Part shown: piece by piece, positions 1-7,579 of the stretch | Position numbering within the stretch: the stretch's first letter is position 1 | How the letters are laid out: every line of letters begins with the position of its first letter | Source: Verrucomicrobiales bacterium | GTDB taxonomy: Bacteria; Verrucomicrobiota; Verrucomicrobiia; Limisphaerales; SXQI01 | DNA: 30,186 nucleotides | Direction of reading: 5' to 3' | Assembly: GCA_005793025.1 (NCBI GenBank) | Contig: SXQI01000176.1 | Span: 1 to 30,186 of the forward strand | Translations under genes and position numbers: made by a program | Notes under the pieces: generated by a model | The model's input: only the letters and a program-made list of their open reading frames with translations | The model's database searches: none | Told to the model about the DNA's origin: nothing

Positions 1-513
1 ACCCGAATCGCAGCAGTGGGATCTTCCACCGCAGCATGCGTTAGAGAATTACATTTACGAGTGGATGTGGTGCCACAGGATTACATCGCGAGCAAAGTCG
101 CTGCTGCGATGAACTCCTTCGAGACGTTGGAAAACCTCAGAGTTCTCCTCATTCGAGCAGAAGTTGCAACCCAAGAGCTCCCGGCGCAGTTACTTAAACT
201 AGGCGCAATTGTGGATGATGTAGCTTGTTACAAAACTGTGCCGGAAACGGATGATGACGATGGTGCGGCCTCACGATTTCTTGACGAAGGTGCGGATTGG
301 ATCACGTTCACCAGCAGTTCCACGGTGGAGAATTTTCACCGAAGATTTCCTTTGCCGGAACTGATCAAGAAATTCCCGAAACTGGGCTTCGCTTCGATCG
401 GACCTGAAACCACAAAAACGTTGGCGCGACTCGGTGCGAGAGCGGATGTTGAGGCGAAACCACATACGATCAATGGTCTGGTCACGGCACTGGAGTGCAA
501 ATTGCGCAAATAA
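1..513 (+). CDS. hemD: Uroporphyrinogen-III synthase, C-terminal part (5' end outside window)
   Basis: The reading frame is open from base 1 (T-R-I-A-A-V-G-S-S-T-A-A) and runs to the stop at 511-513, so the gene begins upstream; the GTG at 16 is an internal Val. HemD closes and rearranges hydroxymethylbilane to uroporphyrinogen III in the cytoplasm, on the haem/sirohaem pathway. Seen: the AVGSSTAA segment (family: GxxTAxxL), VDVVPQDYIASK, the inter-domain VLLIRAEVATQELPAQL, GAIVDDVACYKTV, and later ADWITFTSSSTVENF and FASIGPETTKTL, which match the two-lobed HemD fold. About 170 residues are visible of a family usually near 250. The downstream membrane-protein gene starts 3 bp after the stop, so co-transcription is likely. 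Confidence is high for family; the missing N-terminus cannot be judged. Confidence 0.88.
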   Translation, partial: TRIAAVGSSTAACVRELHLRVDVVPQDYIASKVAAAMNSFETLENLRVLLIRAEVATQELPAQLLKLGAIVDDVACYKTVPETDDDDGAASRFLDEGADWITFTSSSTVENFHRRFPLPELIKKFPKLGFASIGPETTKTLARLGARADVEAKPHTINGLVTALECKLRK

Positions 514-516
514 ACC

Positions 517-939
517 ATGAGGCGATTTATCCAATCTTGGATGCTGACAGTGGTCGGGGTGATGATCGCCTGTTATGTGGTCCAAGGAATACGGATCGAA
601 AGCGTCGGGACGATGTTCATCACCGCGTTTATTCTAGGGTTCTTGAATGCTTTTTTGCGTCCATTGCTCATGATCCTCGCGTTTCCTCTCATGATCCTAA
701 CACTGGGGCTATTCACCTTTGTCCTGAACGGCCTACTTTTTTATTTCACGAGTTGGTTGGTGGATGGGTTTTACGTTGATTCGTTCTTTGCTGCGTTCAA
801 TGGTGGATTGGTGATCAGTGTGGTGTCCATGCTGGGTTCGTTTTTCTTGCCCAAAGCCAAACGGAGAGAGACCCACTCTCAGTCGGTTCGCACGGTGGCG
901 CAAGATGGAGATCGTTCAGGTCCGATCATCGATGTTTGA
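517..939 (+). CDS. Phage holin family / YvlD-like 4-TM membrane protein
   Basis: A 140-residue, strongly hydrophobic protein with about four membrane segments (roughly residues 7-24, 33-50, 52-75 and 85-110) and a short basic, polar C-terminal tail (KAKRRETHSQS). The pattern of a first helix ending in a small loop, then ITAFILGFLNAFLRPLL, LTLGLFTFVLNGLLFY and a last helix fits the Phage_holin_4_2 (DUF360/YvlD) family. This is a common chromosomal family whose name comes from distant similarity to holins, and phage origin is not implied here. It starts 3 bp after the hemD stop, and its last 14 bp overlap the end of trmB on the opposite strand. Function is unknown; an inner-membrane location is inferred from hydrophobicity. 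Confidence 0.8.
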   Translation: MRRFIQSWMLTVVGVMIACYVVQGIRIESVGTMFITAFILGFLNAFLRPLLMILAFPLMILTLGLFTFVLNGLLFYFTSWLVDGFYVDSFFAAFNGGLVISVVSMLGSFFLPKAKRRETHSQSVRTVAQDGDRSGPIIDV

Positions 940-1528
940 GTCGGTAAGCTGCACGGTTGGTTGAGATACCACGAGCTTGGAACCCACGTTCAAAATCGGT
1001 GATTATTGTCGCAAGCTCAAGAGGTGTTTCGATCGCTTCGAAGGACTGATTCTCTCCAAAAACCTGGGTCATTTGTTGGAAATAATCGAGGTCATCCGTT
1101 CTAAGCCAAACGACACTCCCCGGCTTCAGCACCTTCGCAACCAACTCTGTGAAACGGGTGTCTATGAGCCGGTTTTTACGGTGCTTACGCTTTGGCCATG
1201 GGTCAGGAAAATAAACATGGATGGCGTCCATTGATTGTGGAGGCAACAAGAACTCCAATAGGTAAGCTGCCTCGAGTCGAATAAGGCAAAGGTTTGTTAA
1301 TCCAGACTTTAACCCTTTTTTGTCCAACTTTCGAACCCGCCCTAGGAGTCGTTCAACTCCGATAAAATTCCGCTCGGGATGGATGGCCGCATATTTCGCC
1401 AAGAATGAACCATCCCCACTGCCCAATTCTAACTCAATTTGCTGATGTTTTGAAAAAAGCGCATCAGGGTTAAGCCGCTCAAGAATGCTGATCGGGTGAT
1501 GAACTAAGGTTGGTATGGATTCGAGCAT
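926..1528 (-). CDS. trmB: tRNA (guanine-N7-)-methyltransferase
   Basis: A 200-residue SAM-dependent methyltransferase that makes m7G46 in tRNA. Seen: SAM-binding motif ELGSGDG at residues 34-40, an acidic residue after the second strand (NFIGVE, 54-59), the TrmB signature FPDPWPKRKHRKNR (107-120), LRTDD (142-146), and the C-terminal TDFERGFQARG (177-187), which matches the family T-x-F-E-x2-F motif used in guanine recognition. Length is typical of a short bacterial TrmB. The ATG at 1528 gives a complete N-terminus. The gene is convergent with the preceding membrane-protein gene, overlapping it by 14 bp, and is divergent from the AsmA-like gene across about 180 bp. All expected motifs are intact. 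Confidence 0.95.
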   Translation of the reverse strand: MLESIPTLVHHPISILERLNPDALFSKHQQIELELGSGDGSFLAKYAAIHPERNFIGVERLLGRVRKLDKKGLKSGLTNLCLIRLEAAYLLEFLLPPQSMDAIHVYFPDPWPKRKHRKNRLIDTRFTELVAKVLKPGSVVWLRTDDLDYFQQMTQVFGENQSFEAIETPLELATIITDFERGFQARGISTNRAAYRLKHR

Positions 1529-1571
1529 TGGTTAATCATCGTTGTGTTGTTACAAAATAAATCCCGCGCTG

Positions 1572-1587
1572 AAGGAGCGATCTCCTT
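1572..1587. repeat. REP-like imperfect palindrome (single copy)
   Basis: AAGGAG (1572-1577) and CTCCTT (1582-1587) flank a CGAT loop. The surrounding GCGCTG...TTTAGTCGCGAC extends the symmetry imperfectly. The GGAGCGA...TCGCGAC style resembles REP-type extragenic palindromes known from other bacteria. No second copy was found in this window, so repeat status is inference. It lies in the 182-bp intergenic region between trmB and the AsmA-like gene; nothing else convincing was seen there. Confidence 0.3.
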
Positions 1588-1710
1588 TAGTCGCGACCCT
1601 ATGAATCTAATGACTAAGACGAGTGTGGCAAATGCGGAATTCCAAGATCGCGATTTGCTGTCTCAGCGATTCCCATTGAGTTTCGGTTCGTCTCCAGCTA
1701 ATCAGTTCAG

Positions 1711-2412
1711 ATGAAGTTCATTGCACGCTGGACATTCCGATTGCTCCTTCTCGGTATCGTGCTAGTGGTGGGATTGGTTTTGCTCAAGGACACCCTGCTT
1801 AAATCATGGGTCGAAAACCGGATTCGCAGTGCGACCGGCTTGGAAGTTAAAATTGGACGGTTTGAGGTAGCGATTGATCGGCCAGTGGTTCGCATCGAGA
1901 GTTTTCTCCTCTACAACACTGCAGAATTGGGTGGTGGTCCATTATTAGATATTCCTGAACTTCACCTTGAGTATGATTGGGAAGCGTTAAAGGCGAAGGA
2001 AATCCGCATCAAACTATTGAGATTGGATTTACGCGAACTCAATCTTGTTGAGGATCAGAAAGGCAAAACGAATCTTTCTACTTTTATTCAGCAATTGGGA
2101 GATGTTCCCCAACCGCAAGGGAGCACGAACAAACCGGATTCAGCTATAAAATTCCACGGCATAGATACTTTTAACCTAAGTTTGGGAACGTTGCGCTTTA
2201 TTAGTCTGAAGGATCCCCGCCGGAACCAAGAGTTGAAACTTAATCTTAGAAATGTGGTGAGCCAGAATATGAGAACCGAGCAAGACTTTATGTTGTTACT
2301 GCTCAAAGTAATGCTTCGTCACGGGTTGACACTCCTGCTCTCACCTGCCCCGGCTCACGATCCGAGATCAACTAACACGATTCCCATCCATGAAAAAGCG
2401 ACCCAGCGGTGA
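1711..2412 (+). CDS. AsmA-like membrane-anchored protein, hypothetical
   Basis: A 233-residue protein with one N-terminal membrane anchor (residues about 5-26, RWTFRLLLLGIVLVVGLVLL). It is followed by WVENRIRSATGLEVKIGRFEVAIDRPVVRIESF, the typical opening of AsmA/DUF748-type proteins, in which a helix leads into beta strands on the periplasmic side. Alternating strand-like segments (LLDIPELHLEYDWEALKAKEIRIKLLRLDLREL) support a short AsmA-like domain. AsmA relatives act in envelope or lipid transport, but no specific role can be assigned. The end is odd: after residue about 200 the sequence becomes Pro/Thr-rich (PAPAHDPRSTNTIP), and the last five codons lie inside a hairpin that looks like the terminator of the opposite-strand gene. 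The tail may therefore be a recent or degraded extension. Confidence 0.6.
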   Translation: MKFIARWTFRLLLLGIVLVVGLVLLKDTLLKSWVENRIRSATGLEVKIGRFEVAIDRPVVRIESFLLYNTAELGGGPLLDIPELHLEYDWEALKAKEIRIKLLRLDLRELNLVEDQKGKTNLSTFIQQLGDVPQPQGSTNKPDSAIKFHGIDTFNLSLGTLRFISLKDPRRNQELKLNLRNVVSQNMRTEQDFMLLLLKVMLRHGLTLLLSPAPAHDPRSTNTIPIHEKATQR

Positions 2413-2426
2413 TGCTGGATCGCTTT
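2391..2426 (-). terminator. Intrinsic terminator for the minus-strand oxidoreductase gene
   Basis: Read on the minus strand: AAAGCGA-T-CCAGC, loop ATCACC, GCTGG-G-TCGCTTT, then TTCATGG. The stem has 12 pairs around one mismatch and leads straight into a run of five T. It starts 23 bp after the stop of the Gfo/Idh/MocA gene (2449). On the plus strand no T-run follows, so it is directional. Its stem overlaps the stop codon of the plus-strand AsmA-like ORF. Confidence 0.75.
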
Positions 2427-2448
2427 ATGGAGATCAGTTTTGTTGCGA

Positions 2449-3768
2449 CTAAACTGTGACCGTGGTGCCTGGAATTGCGATTTTGTAGGCTCCGTTGGCG
2501 TCGGGCAGTGATTTGGGTTTTGAATCCCAATTGAAGCTATCCGGCATGATATCGATTTTCGAATTAAGTGCCTTGTCCCATTCGATGGATTGACCCGAGT
2601 ACGTCGCCATGCGGCCCATGATTGCCGTCATGGTGCTCTTCGCGCCATTCTCAGCTTCGTTGTAGGGCAAGTCATTCCTGATTGCGTTAAAGAAATCATC
2701 ATGTTCCTTCTGGTAGGGATCTTTCATTTCCCCTTTGAAACGCCACGCGGCAGACCCTTTGATTTCATTGCGACTGACATCAGAGGTTCCTTTGGTTCCG
2801 ATGACGTGCTCAGAAACACTGCTCCATGCCCCACGAACGTGGCGACATTGGCTGAAACAGAGGGATTTGTCCGCATACTCATAAACGACAGCGTGATGGT
2901 CGAAGATTTCTCCGTATTCGATGGCAGTCCGGACTTGGCGTCCGCCCATTCCGTGTGCGCGCACCGGGTAGCCGTTCTTCACCCAATTGATGACGTCCAA
3001 GTTGTGGATGTGCTGTTCGTTGATATGATCTCCGCAAAGCCAGTTGAAATAGTACCAATTGCGCATTTGGTACTCCATTTCGGTTTGGCCTGGTTGTCGG
3101 GGCTTCACCCAGACGCCGCCGTCGTTCCAGTAACAGTGCATCGCGACAATGTCGCCGATTTCACCGTCATGGAGGTGCTTCAGAGTTTCGATATAGCCAG
3201 CATGGTGATGTCTTTGGAGTCCCACACCTACTTTGAGGTTTTTTTGTTTGGCGATTTGTGCAGCAGCAATAACCCGACGAACACCAGCGGCGTCCGTGGC
3301 AACGGGTTTTTCCATGAACACGTGCTTGCCCTTGTTCACAGCTTCCTCAAATTGGTAGGATCTGAACCCAGGAGGTGTGGCCAAGATCACCACGTCTGCT
3401 AGGTCGATTGCCTTTTTATAGGCATCGAAACCAACAAACTGCCGATCCTTAGGAACATTTACTCGATCAGGGGCCTGTTTCTTTAAATTCTCTAGGCTGC
3501 TTTCGAGGCGATCCTGAAAGGCGTCCGCCATTGCAACTAATTCAATGGCACCCTGATTATATGTTTCTAACGCCTGTCCGGCGGCTCCAGAACCACGACC
3601 GCCGCACCCCACCAAAGCGATCTTTATTTTATCAGTCCCCGCCGCATAGGCACTTCGTTGGATTGACAGGGCACCAGCAAGAGCTCCGCCAGCGGCGACG
3701 GAACTTGTTTGGATAAAGTCTCGGCGAGAAACGCCACCCGAGTTAGGTTTGATAATCCGTTCACTCAT
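2449..3768 (-). CDS. Secreted Gfo/Idh/MocA-family oxidoreductase (Tat signal)
   Basis: A 439-residue NAD(P)-dependent oxidoreductase of the Gfo/Idh/MocA family. It opens with a twin-arginine signal (S14-R15-R16-D-F-I followed by a hydrophobic Ala/Gly stretch and an Ala-x-Ala-like site near 40-43), so export of a folded, cofactor-loaded enzyme is inferred. Seen: Rossmann motif ALVGCGGRGSG (51-61), the E-K-P triad (153-155), and GDHINEQHIHNLDVINW (246-262), which contains the His/Asp positions expected at the catalytic site. The long form is abundant in Planctomycetes and Verrucomicrobia. The substrate is probably a sugar or cyclitol, but cannot be named. It lies 86 bp downstream of the cytochrome/SUMF1 gene on the same strand and ends before a strong terminator. 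Some family members act with DUF1080 3-keto-glycoside hydrolases, which occur about 6 kb away. Confidence 0.9.
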   Translation of the reverse strand: MSERIIKPNSGGVSRRDFIQTSSVAAGGALAGALSIQRSAYAAGTDKIKIALVGCGGRGSGAAGQALETYNQGAIELVAMADAFQDRLESSLENLKKQAPDRVNVPKDRQFVGFDAYKKAIDLADVVILATPPGFRSYQFEEAVNKGKHVFMEKPVATDAAGVRRVIAAAQIAKQKNLKVGVGLQRHHHAGYIETLKHLHDGEIGDIVAMHCYWNDGGVWVKPRQPGQTEMEYQMRNWYYFNWLCGDHINEQHIHNLDVINWVKNGYPVRAHGMGGRQVRTAIEYGEIFDHHAVVYEYADKSLCFSQCRHVRGAWSSVSEHVIGTKGTSDVSRNEIKGSAAWRFKGEMKDPYQKEHDDFFNAIRNDLPYNEAENGAKSTMTAIMGRMATYSGQSIEWDKALNSKIDIMPDSFNWDSKPKSLPDANGAYKIAIPGTTVTV

Positions 3769-3854
3769 GAATTCAACACGTTAAATGCAATTATTTGATT
3801 CCTCCGGAGGATCGGTTTCGCAGTAGAACTTTTCCCTTGGATGGATTTAAGAAT

Positions 3855-5249
3855 CTAGTCTCGTTCCACGCCGCTTGTCCAATACTTAGCGATTTCATCA
3901 GGGCCGGGAACTTTTAAAGGGCGGATAACACGGAACCCGAGAAATTGAGCATCAGTGAGATACCAGATGCTTTTGGGTAATTGGGGATCTTGGACTTTCC
4001 AAAGTTTATTCGATCCACGGCGAGTGGCACTACGCAACGCTTCAACCTGATCATCCCAAGATCCGCCACGCGCGCTGTGAGGGTATGGTTTGGTGGCTTT
4101 ATTCCATGGGTCTACCGCAATGGCGGTAAAGAGTCGTTGATAGGTTTCAGGATCATACTGATCGAGCGTCCACTCACTCACGTTTCCGTGCATGTCATAA
4201 AGCCCCCAAGGGTTCGGTTTTTTAACCCCAACCTTTTGATACTTGCCCTCGCTGTTCTCTGAAAACCATGCGTGATCCCCCAGCTTTGACGCATCGTTTC
4301 CGAAAGAGTAAGCGGTCGTAGTTCCGGCGCGGCAGGCATACTCCCATTCAGCCTCCGTAGGTAATCGGTAAAAGTGGCCTGTTTTTGCGCTGAGCCATTT
4401 GCAGTATTGGTTTGCTGCATGCTGGGTCATGCTGATCGCAGGAAAACCATCTTTCCCCATTCCAAAACTCATCTCTACGTAAGGCGAGGTAGGTCGAGCG
4501 GTGGCGTCGGCGAGGTAATGGTCACCGTTTGGAGAATTAAGGCCAGCACGGCGTTTTTTTTCTTCATCAGGGAATTGAAAGAGTTCGTATTCGTTCCAAG
4601 TCACTTCACATTTTCCCATCCAAAAGGGGGATATTTTTACTTTAACCTGAGGCCCCTCGTCGGGTTGGCGACTGCTCTCCGCTGTCGGGCTCCCTAGCAG
4701 GAACTCACCCGCTGGAATAGGGACCATGTCAAACGCTGCCTCTGTGCCCGCGATTTTCTCGTGGTAAGGCTTCATCTCTGTTGCCTCTTTTTCACGGGTC
4801 TCTAAAGATATTTTTTGATGAATCTCTTTAACTGTTCCAGCCTCATCGACGGAAGCAGTGACGATTTTTTTAGGGGTTAGCGTCACGGCGTCGGGCCAGG
4901 GTGCTCCGCTATCGATCCAGTTCTTCAGGATTTCGGTTTGAGCTTTCGGTAACGGCCCTCCCTTTTTTTGTGGAGGCATCAAGTCATCATCGTCAGCACT
5001 TAGTATCGTGAGGGTGTAAAGTTTGCTTTCCGCACTCTTTCCGGGAATGATCGCCGGCCCGCTGTCCCCTCCTTTGAAGGCGACCGCTTTGTTGTCTAGG
5101 CGTAGTTTCCCTTTGGAATTCCCATCTTGGTGACAGGAGACACAGTTAAACTCGAGGATTGGTTTGACATCCTCCATAAAACGGACTTGCGCGGTCGCAT
5201 AACCTGAACAGGCTGCAGCAAGGGCAAAACTCAAATAAACGTGTTTCAT
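3855..5249 (-). CDS. PSCyt1-type c-cytochrome fused to a SUMF1/formylglycine-enzyme-like domain
   Basis: A 464-residue secreted fusion protein. The signal peptide spans about 1-20 (...GYATA|QVRF). Residues 28-120 form a single-haem planctomycete-type cytochrome c domain: CVSCH (36-40) with a likely axial Met in DLMPP (89-93), then LKNWIDSGAPWPD. After a charged linker (135-170) comes a SUMF1 domain: MVPIPAGEFLLGS (175-187), CEVTWNEYELF (214-224), RLPTEAEWEYACRAGT (295-310), GLYDMHGNVSEW (349-360), SARGGSW (392-398) and FLGFRVIRP (436-444). The paired cysteines used by genuine formylglycine-generating enzymes are not visible after RGGSW (which reads DDQVEALRSATR), so sulfatase activation is unlikely; a binding or structural role is more probable. 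It heads a likely operon with the Gfo/Idh/MocA gene. Confidence 0.88.
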   Translation of the reverse strand: MKHVYLSFALAAACSGYATAQVRFMEDVKPILEFNCVSCHQDGNSKGKLRLDNKAVAFKGGDSGPAIIPGKSAESKLYTLTILSADDDDLMPPQKKGGPLPKAQTEILKNWIDSGAPWPDAVTLTPKKIVTASVDEAGTVKEIHQKISLETREKEATEMKPYHEKIAGTEAAFDMVPIPAGEFLLGSPTAESSRQPDEGPQVKVKISPFWMGKCEVTWNEYELFQFPDEEKKRRAGLNSPNGDHYLADATARPTSPYVEMSFGMGKDGFPAISMTQHAANQYCKWLSAKTGHFYRLPTEAEWEYACRAGTTTAYSFGNDASKLGDHAWFSENSEGKYQKVGVKKPNPWGLYDMHGNVSEWTLDQYDPETYQRLFTAIAVDPWNKATKPYPHSARGGSWDDQVEALRSATRRGSNKLWKVQDPQLPKSIWYLTDAQFLGFRVIRPLKVPGPDEIAKYWTSGVERD

Positions 5250-5371
5250 TAATGTAGGTTCGACGTAAAAAGGTGCTAGTCATATTCGTCAAAGTCAATG
5301 CTCAGGATGGAGACAATCAAGTTCTGGTTTTTGGCTTTGCTTGGAGTTTCTGTTGACGGCACCATGGGAGG

Positions 5372-5911
5372 ATGCTTGCCAGATCGATTCATAGCCTGAT
5401 TCTGATTTTTGTAATTTGCCTCACTGCTTGTGATCAAAGTCCCAATCCAGTGGCCAAGTCCATAGCTGCAACTAATGAAACTAGCCCTCGCCTCCCTGAC
5501 AAAGCCCAGCCTCGCTTGCAAACGCTGAAACTTTGGCTAGGAGTTCAGGAGATCAATGCTGAGATTGCTATCACAAGAGACCAGATCGCCACAGGGATGA
5601 TGTTCCGAAAAGAGATACTCGATGGAGAAGGAATGCTGTTTGTTTTTGCCTCACCGATGCGAGCCTCGTTCTGGATGCACAATGTTCAGATTCCTTTGAC
5701 CTGTGCTTACATTGATCCCGATGGGGTCATTTTAGAAATCCGCGAGATGAAAGCAATGGATGACACTCCAATTGCCGCTTTAACGGACAAAGTTCAATAC
5801 GTTTTGGAGATGAAACAAGGTTGGTTTGATAGGAATAAGGTGACGGTGGGGACGACCGTGCGCACAGAGCGTGGAACGTTCCGAAGAACTTTCCAGTCCC
5901 AAGGATCATGA
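5372..5911 (+). CDS. DUF192 family lipoprotein
   Basis: A 179-residue protein. The N-terminus SLILIFVICLTAC ends in a lipobox (C20), so membrane anchoring as a lipoprotein is inferred. The rest is a clear DUF192 domain: EINAEIAITRDQIATGMMFRKEILDGEGMLFVF (about 60-92), ASFWMHNVQIPLTCAYIDPDGVILEI (97-122) and a final YVLEMKQGWFDRNKVTVG (140-157). DUF192 proteins are small beta-barrels often exported near the cell envelope; no biochemical role is firmly known. The gene is divergent from the cytochrome/SUMF1 gene across 122 bp that must hold both promoters, where I see no clear operator. The glycosyltransferase gene begins 18 bp after the stop, so the two may be co-transcribed. Start chosen because this ATG gives the complete lipoprotein signal. 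Confidence 0.88.
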   Translation: MLARSIHSLILIFVICLTACDQSPNPVAKSIAATNETSPRLPDKAQPRLQTLKLWLGVQEINAEIAITRDQIATGMMFRKEILDGEGMLFVFASPMRASFWMHNVQIPLTCAYIDPDGVILEIREMKAMDDTPIAALTDKVQYVLEMKQGWFDRNKVTVGTTVRTERGTFRRTFQSQGS

Positions 5912-5929
5912 TTTTTTCCGTTTTCTGAA

Positions 5930-7108
5930 ATGATCAAAGCAACCCATTGTTTTCCTAACTTCCATTCTCTGGGAGGGGTTGAGGCCATGCTCAACCTGCA
6001 TTATGAGGTGGATGCCTCCTTTGGGTTTGAAAGCCGTTTCATAGTTTATTACGAGAAAACAACTACGTTTCCCAAACGTGTCCACCCGTTAGGATTTGTC
6101 CCGGAGATGAAATATGCGGAGGCGCAAAGGCGAGTGAAATCCGTCGTCAACGAACATCCCTCCCAGATTACGGTCTATCATGGGTTATGGGGTGTTCCTT
6201 GGTTGGCTCCTCTGGATAGCGCGAAACGTCGCGTCTTGGTAATTCACGGGAAACATCCCGGCTTAGAACGACTGCTTGTGAGGAACGGTCATCTATTTGA
6301 TGGCATTGCAGGCACAAGTGATGAGGTGCTTGAGATTAGCCGTCGAATGCTCCCGGACTTTCCGGAGGATCGTCGCCTGTATTTACCATACGCCGTCCAT
6401 CCTCCTTCTTTGCCGACTCGTGAACCATTTCACCCAAACAGACCATTGGTGATTGGTTTCTCCAGTCGTTTGTTGGTGGAGCAAAAACGTGTGGATCGTT
6501 TACCCCAGTTTATCGAGGAGCTGGATAAGACTGGGATCAATTACCGTTTTGAATTCCTTGGGGATGGCCCGGACCGAGGCTGGTTGGAACAGAAGTTTTC
6601 AGATCGGAAGCGATTCATTTTCCATGGACGACAGTCTGGGGTTGATTACTGGAAACGATTGGCGTCATGGGATTGTATTTTCTTCTGTAGTGATTACGAA
6701 GGCACTCCAATCTCGATGTTAGAAGGCCTCGCGGTGGGGGTGATTCCAGTATTCCCTCGCATCGGCTGTGGCGGGGATCGTTACGTGGGTGCCGTGCGCC
6801 CAGAAAGTCTCTATGACCCTGGCAATATGGAGCAGGCTGCTGCTTCATTTCAAACCATTGCGAAAAGCCTGCCCCACGATTGGGTAGAGTGGCAGACTGG
6901 GGCGACGCGTTCGGTTGTTGACCATGTGGGAGATGCCTATTTCAGACGATTTAGTGGTTTTCTTAACGAAATCATTCGCCGTGAACCGATCTCTAAGAGT
7001 GAATTTGAATGGCGCGGTTTCCCGCTCAATCAACTCACTTTTAATGGAGCCAACCGAGTAGACAAATGGCGTGGAATAATCCGTAAATGGATGGGAAGAA
7101 CGAACTAG
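5930..7108 (+). CDS. GT-B glycosyltransferase (GT4-like)
   Basis: A 392-residue cytoplasmic or membrane-associated glycosyltransferase. The N-terminal Rossmann lobe has the short Gly motif SLGGVEAM (13-20) that contacts the donor in GT4 enzymes. The C-terminal lobe begins with VIGFSSRLLVEQKRVDRLPQFI (174-195), the equivalent of the GRLVxxKG donor-phosphate motif (R180, K186), followed by FEFLGDGPDRGWLE (207-220). The acidic motif is YEGTPISMLE (E257 to E265), an E-x7-E arrangement typical of retaining GT4. The usual PVV at the end of that motif reads IPVFPRIGCGGDRY. The acceptor cannot be predicted. It follows a DUF192 gene by 18 bp and is convergent with a small lipoprotein gene 6 bp beyond its stop. 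Confidence 0.85.
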   Translation: MIKATHCFPNFHSLGGVEAMLNLHYEVDASFGFESRFIVYYEKTTTFPKRVHPLGFVPEMKYAEAQRRVKSVVNEHPSQITVYHGLWGVPWLAPLDSAKRRVLVIHGKHPGLERLLVRNGHLFDGIAGTSDEVLEISRRMLPDFPEDRRLYLPYAVHPPSLPTREPFHPNRPLVIGFSSRLLVEQKRVDRLPQFIEELDKTGINYRFEFLGDGPDRGWLEQKFSDRKRFIFHGRQSGVDYWKRLASWDCIFFCSDYEGTPISMLEGLAVGVIPVFPRIGCGGDRYVGAVRPESLYDPGNMEQAAASFQTIAKSLPHDWVEWQTGATRSVVDHVGDAYFRRFSGFLNEIIRREPISKSEFEWRGFPLNQLTFNGANRVDKWRGIIRKWMGRTN

Positions 7109-7114
7109 AATCGG

Positions 7115-7471
7115 CTACTTCACAACTTTCACCACGCCATTGGCCGGGTTGTAATTGTAACGCATTCCGGTTGGCAATACTGGGAGAGCCTGAAGGTAAT
7201 GAGTCGAGACCAATTCTGCCAATGTTGTCGGATAACGGTCTTCATTCGCGTGGAATGTTTGGATCGCTTGGGTAACGCTTGCCACATCAAGCACTTTCAC
7301 AGCCGTCTTTTTAGCCTTGTTTACTGCTCCTAAATAATCCACAGGGGCAGTCAGTGGGTTGCCTGATGAGTTGTTATCGATATCAACCTTTTTAGGAGGT
7401 GTTTCTTTGTCGCCGCAACCAATCAAAAGGGTACAACACCCGAGGGCAAACCATTTGGAGATTTGTTTCAT
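7115..7471 (-). CDS. Small hypothetical lipoprotein with pseudopilin-like C-terminus
   Basis: 118 residues. The signal MKQISKWFALGCCTLLIGC has a lipobox with C19, followed by a charged, low-complexity linker (GDKETPPKKVDIDNNSSGNP). Residues about 60-118 (VASVTQAIQTFHANEDRYPTTLAELV, then YLQALPVLPTGMRYNYNPANGVVKVV) resemble the C-terminal region of type II secretion G-like proteins: a helix, the RYPTTLAEL motif, then a short beta region. The N-terminal prepilin methylation helix is replaced by a lipoprotein signal, so assembly into a pseudopilus is doubtful. It is divergent from rpe across 108 bp and convergent with the glycosyltransferase gene. Function is unknown. Confidence 0.72.
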   Translation of the reverse strand: MKQISKWFALGCCTLLIGCGDKETPPKKVDIDNNSSGNPLTAPVDYLGAVNKAKKTAVKVLDVASVTQAIQTFHANEDRYPTTLAELVSTHYLQALPVLPTGMRYNYNPANGVVKVVK

Positions 7472-7579
7472 CGGATAAGGTTAGTTGAGAACCACAGATT
7501 TGCAATTGTTCAAGCCCGCCTTTAGATGACACTACGGGGTAAGATTGACTCGAATTAGGAATTCCTTAACCTAACCCCA

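Noticed and set aside
517..939. Prophage remnant, suggested by the holin-like protein
   Set aside because: The family is common on chromosomes, and no other phage gene is nearby.
2590..3402. 270-codon open frame antisense to the Gfo/Idh/MocA gene
   Set aside because: It lies wholly opposite a strongly supported gene, and its translation shows no recognisable domain or signal.
3800..3811. Perfect palindrome TCCTCCGGAGGA between the SUMF1 and oxidoreductase genes
   Set aside because: No loop, no T-run and only one copy; too short to call an operator or terminator with confidence.
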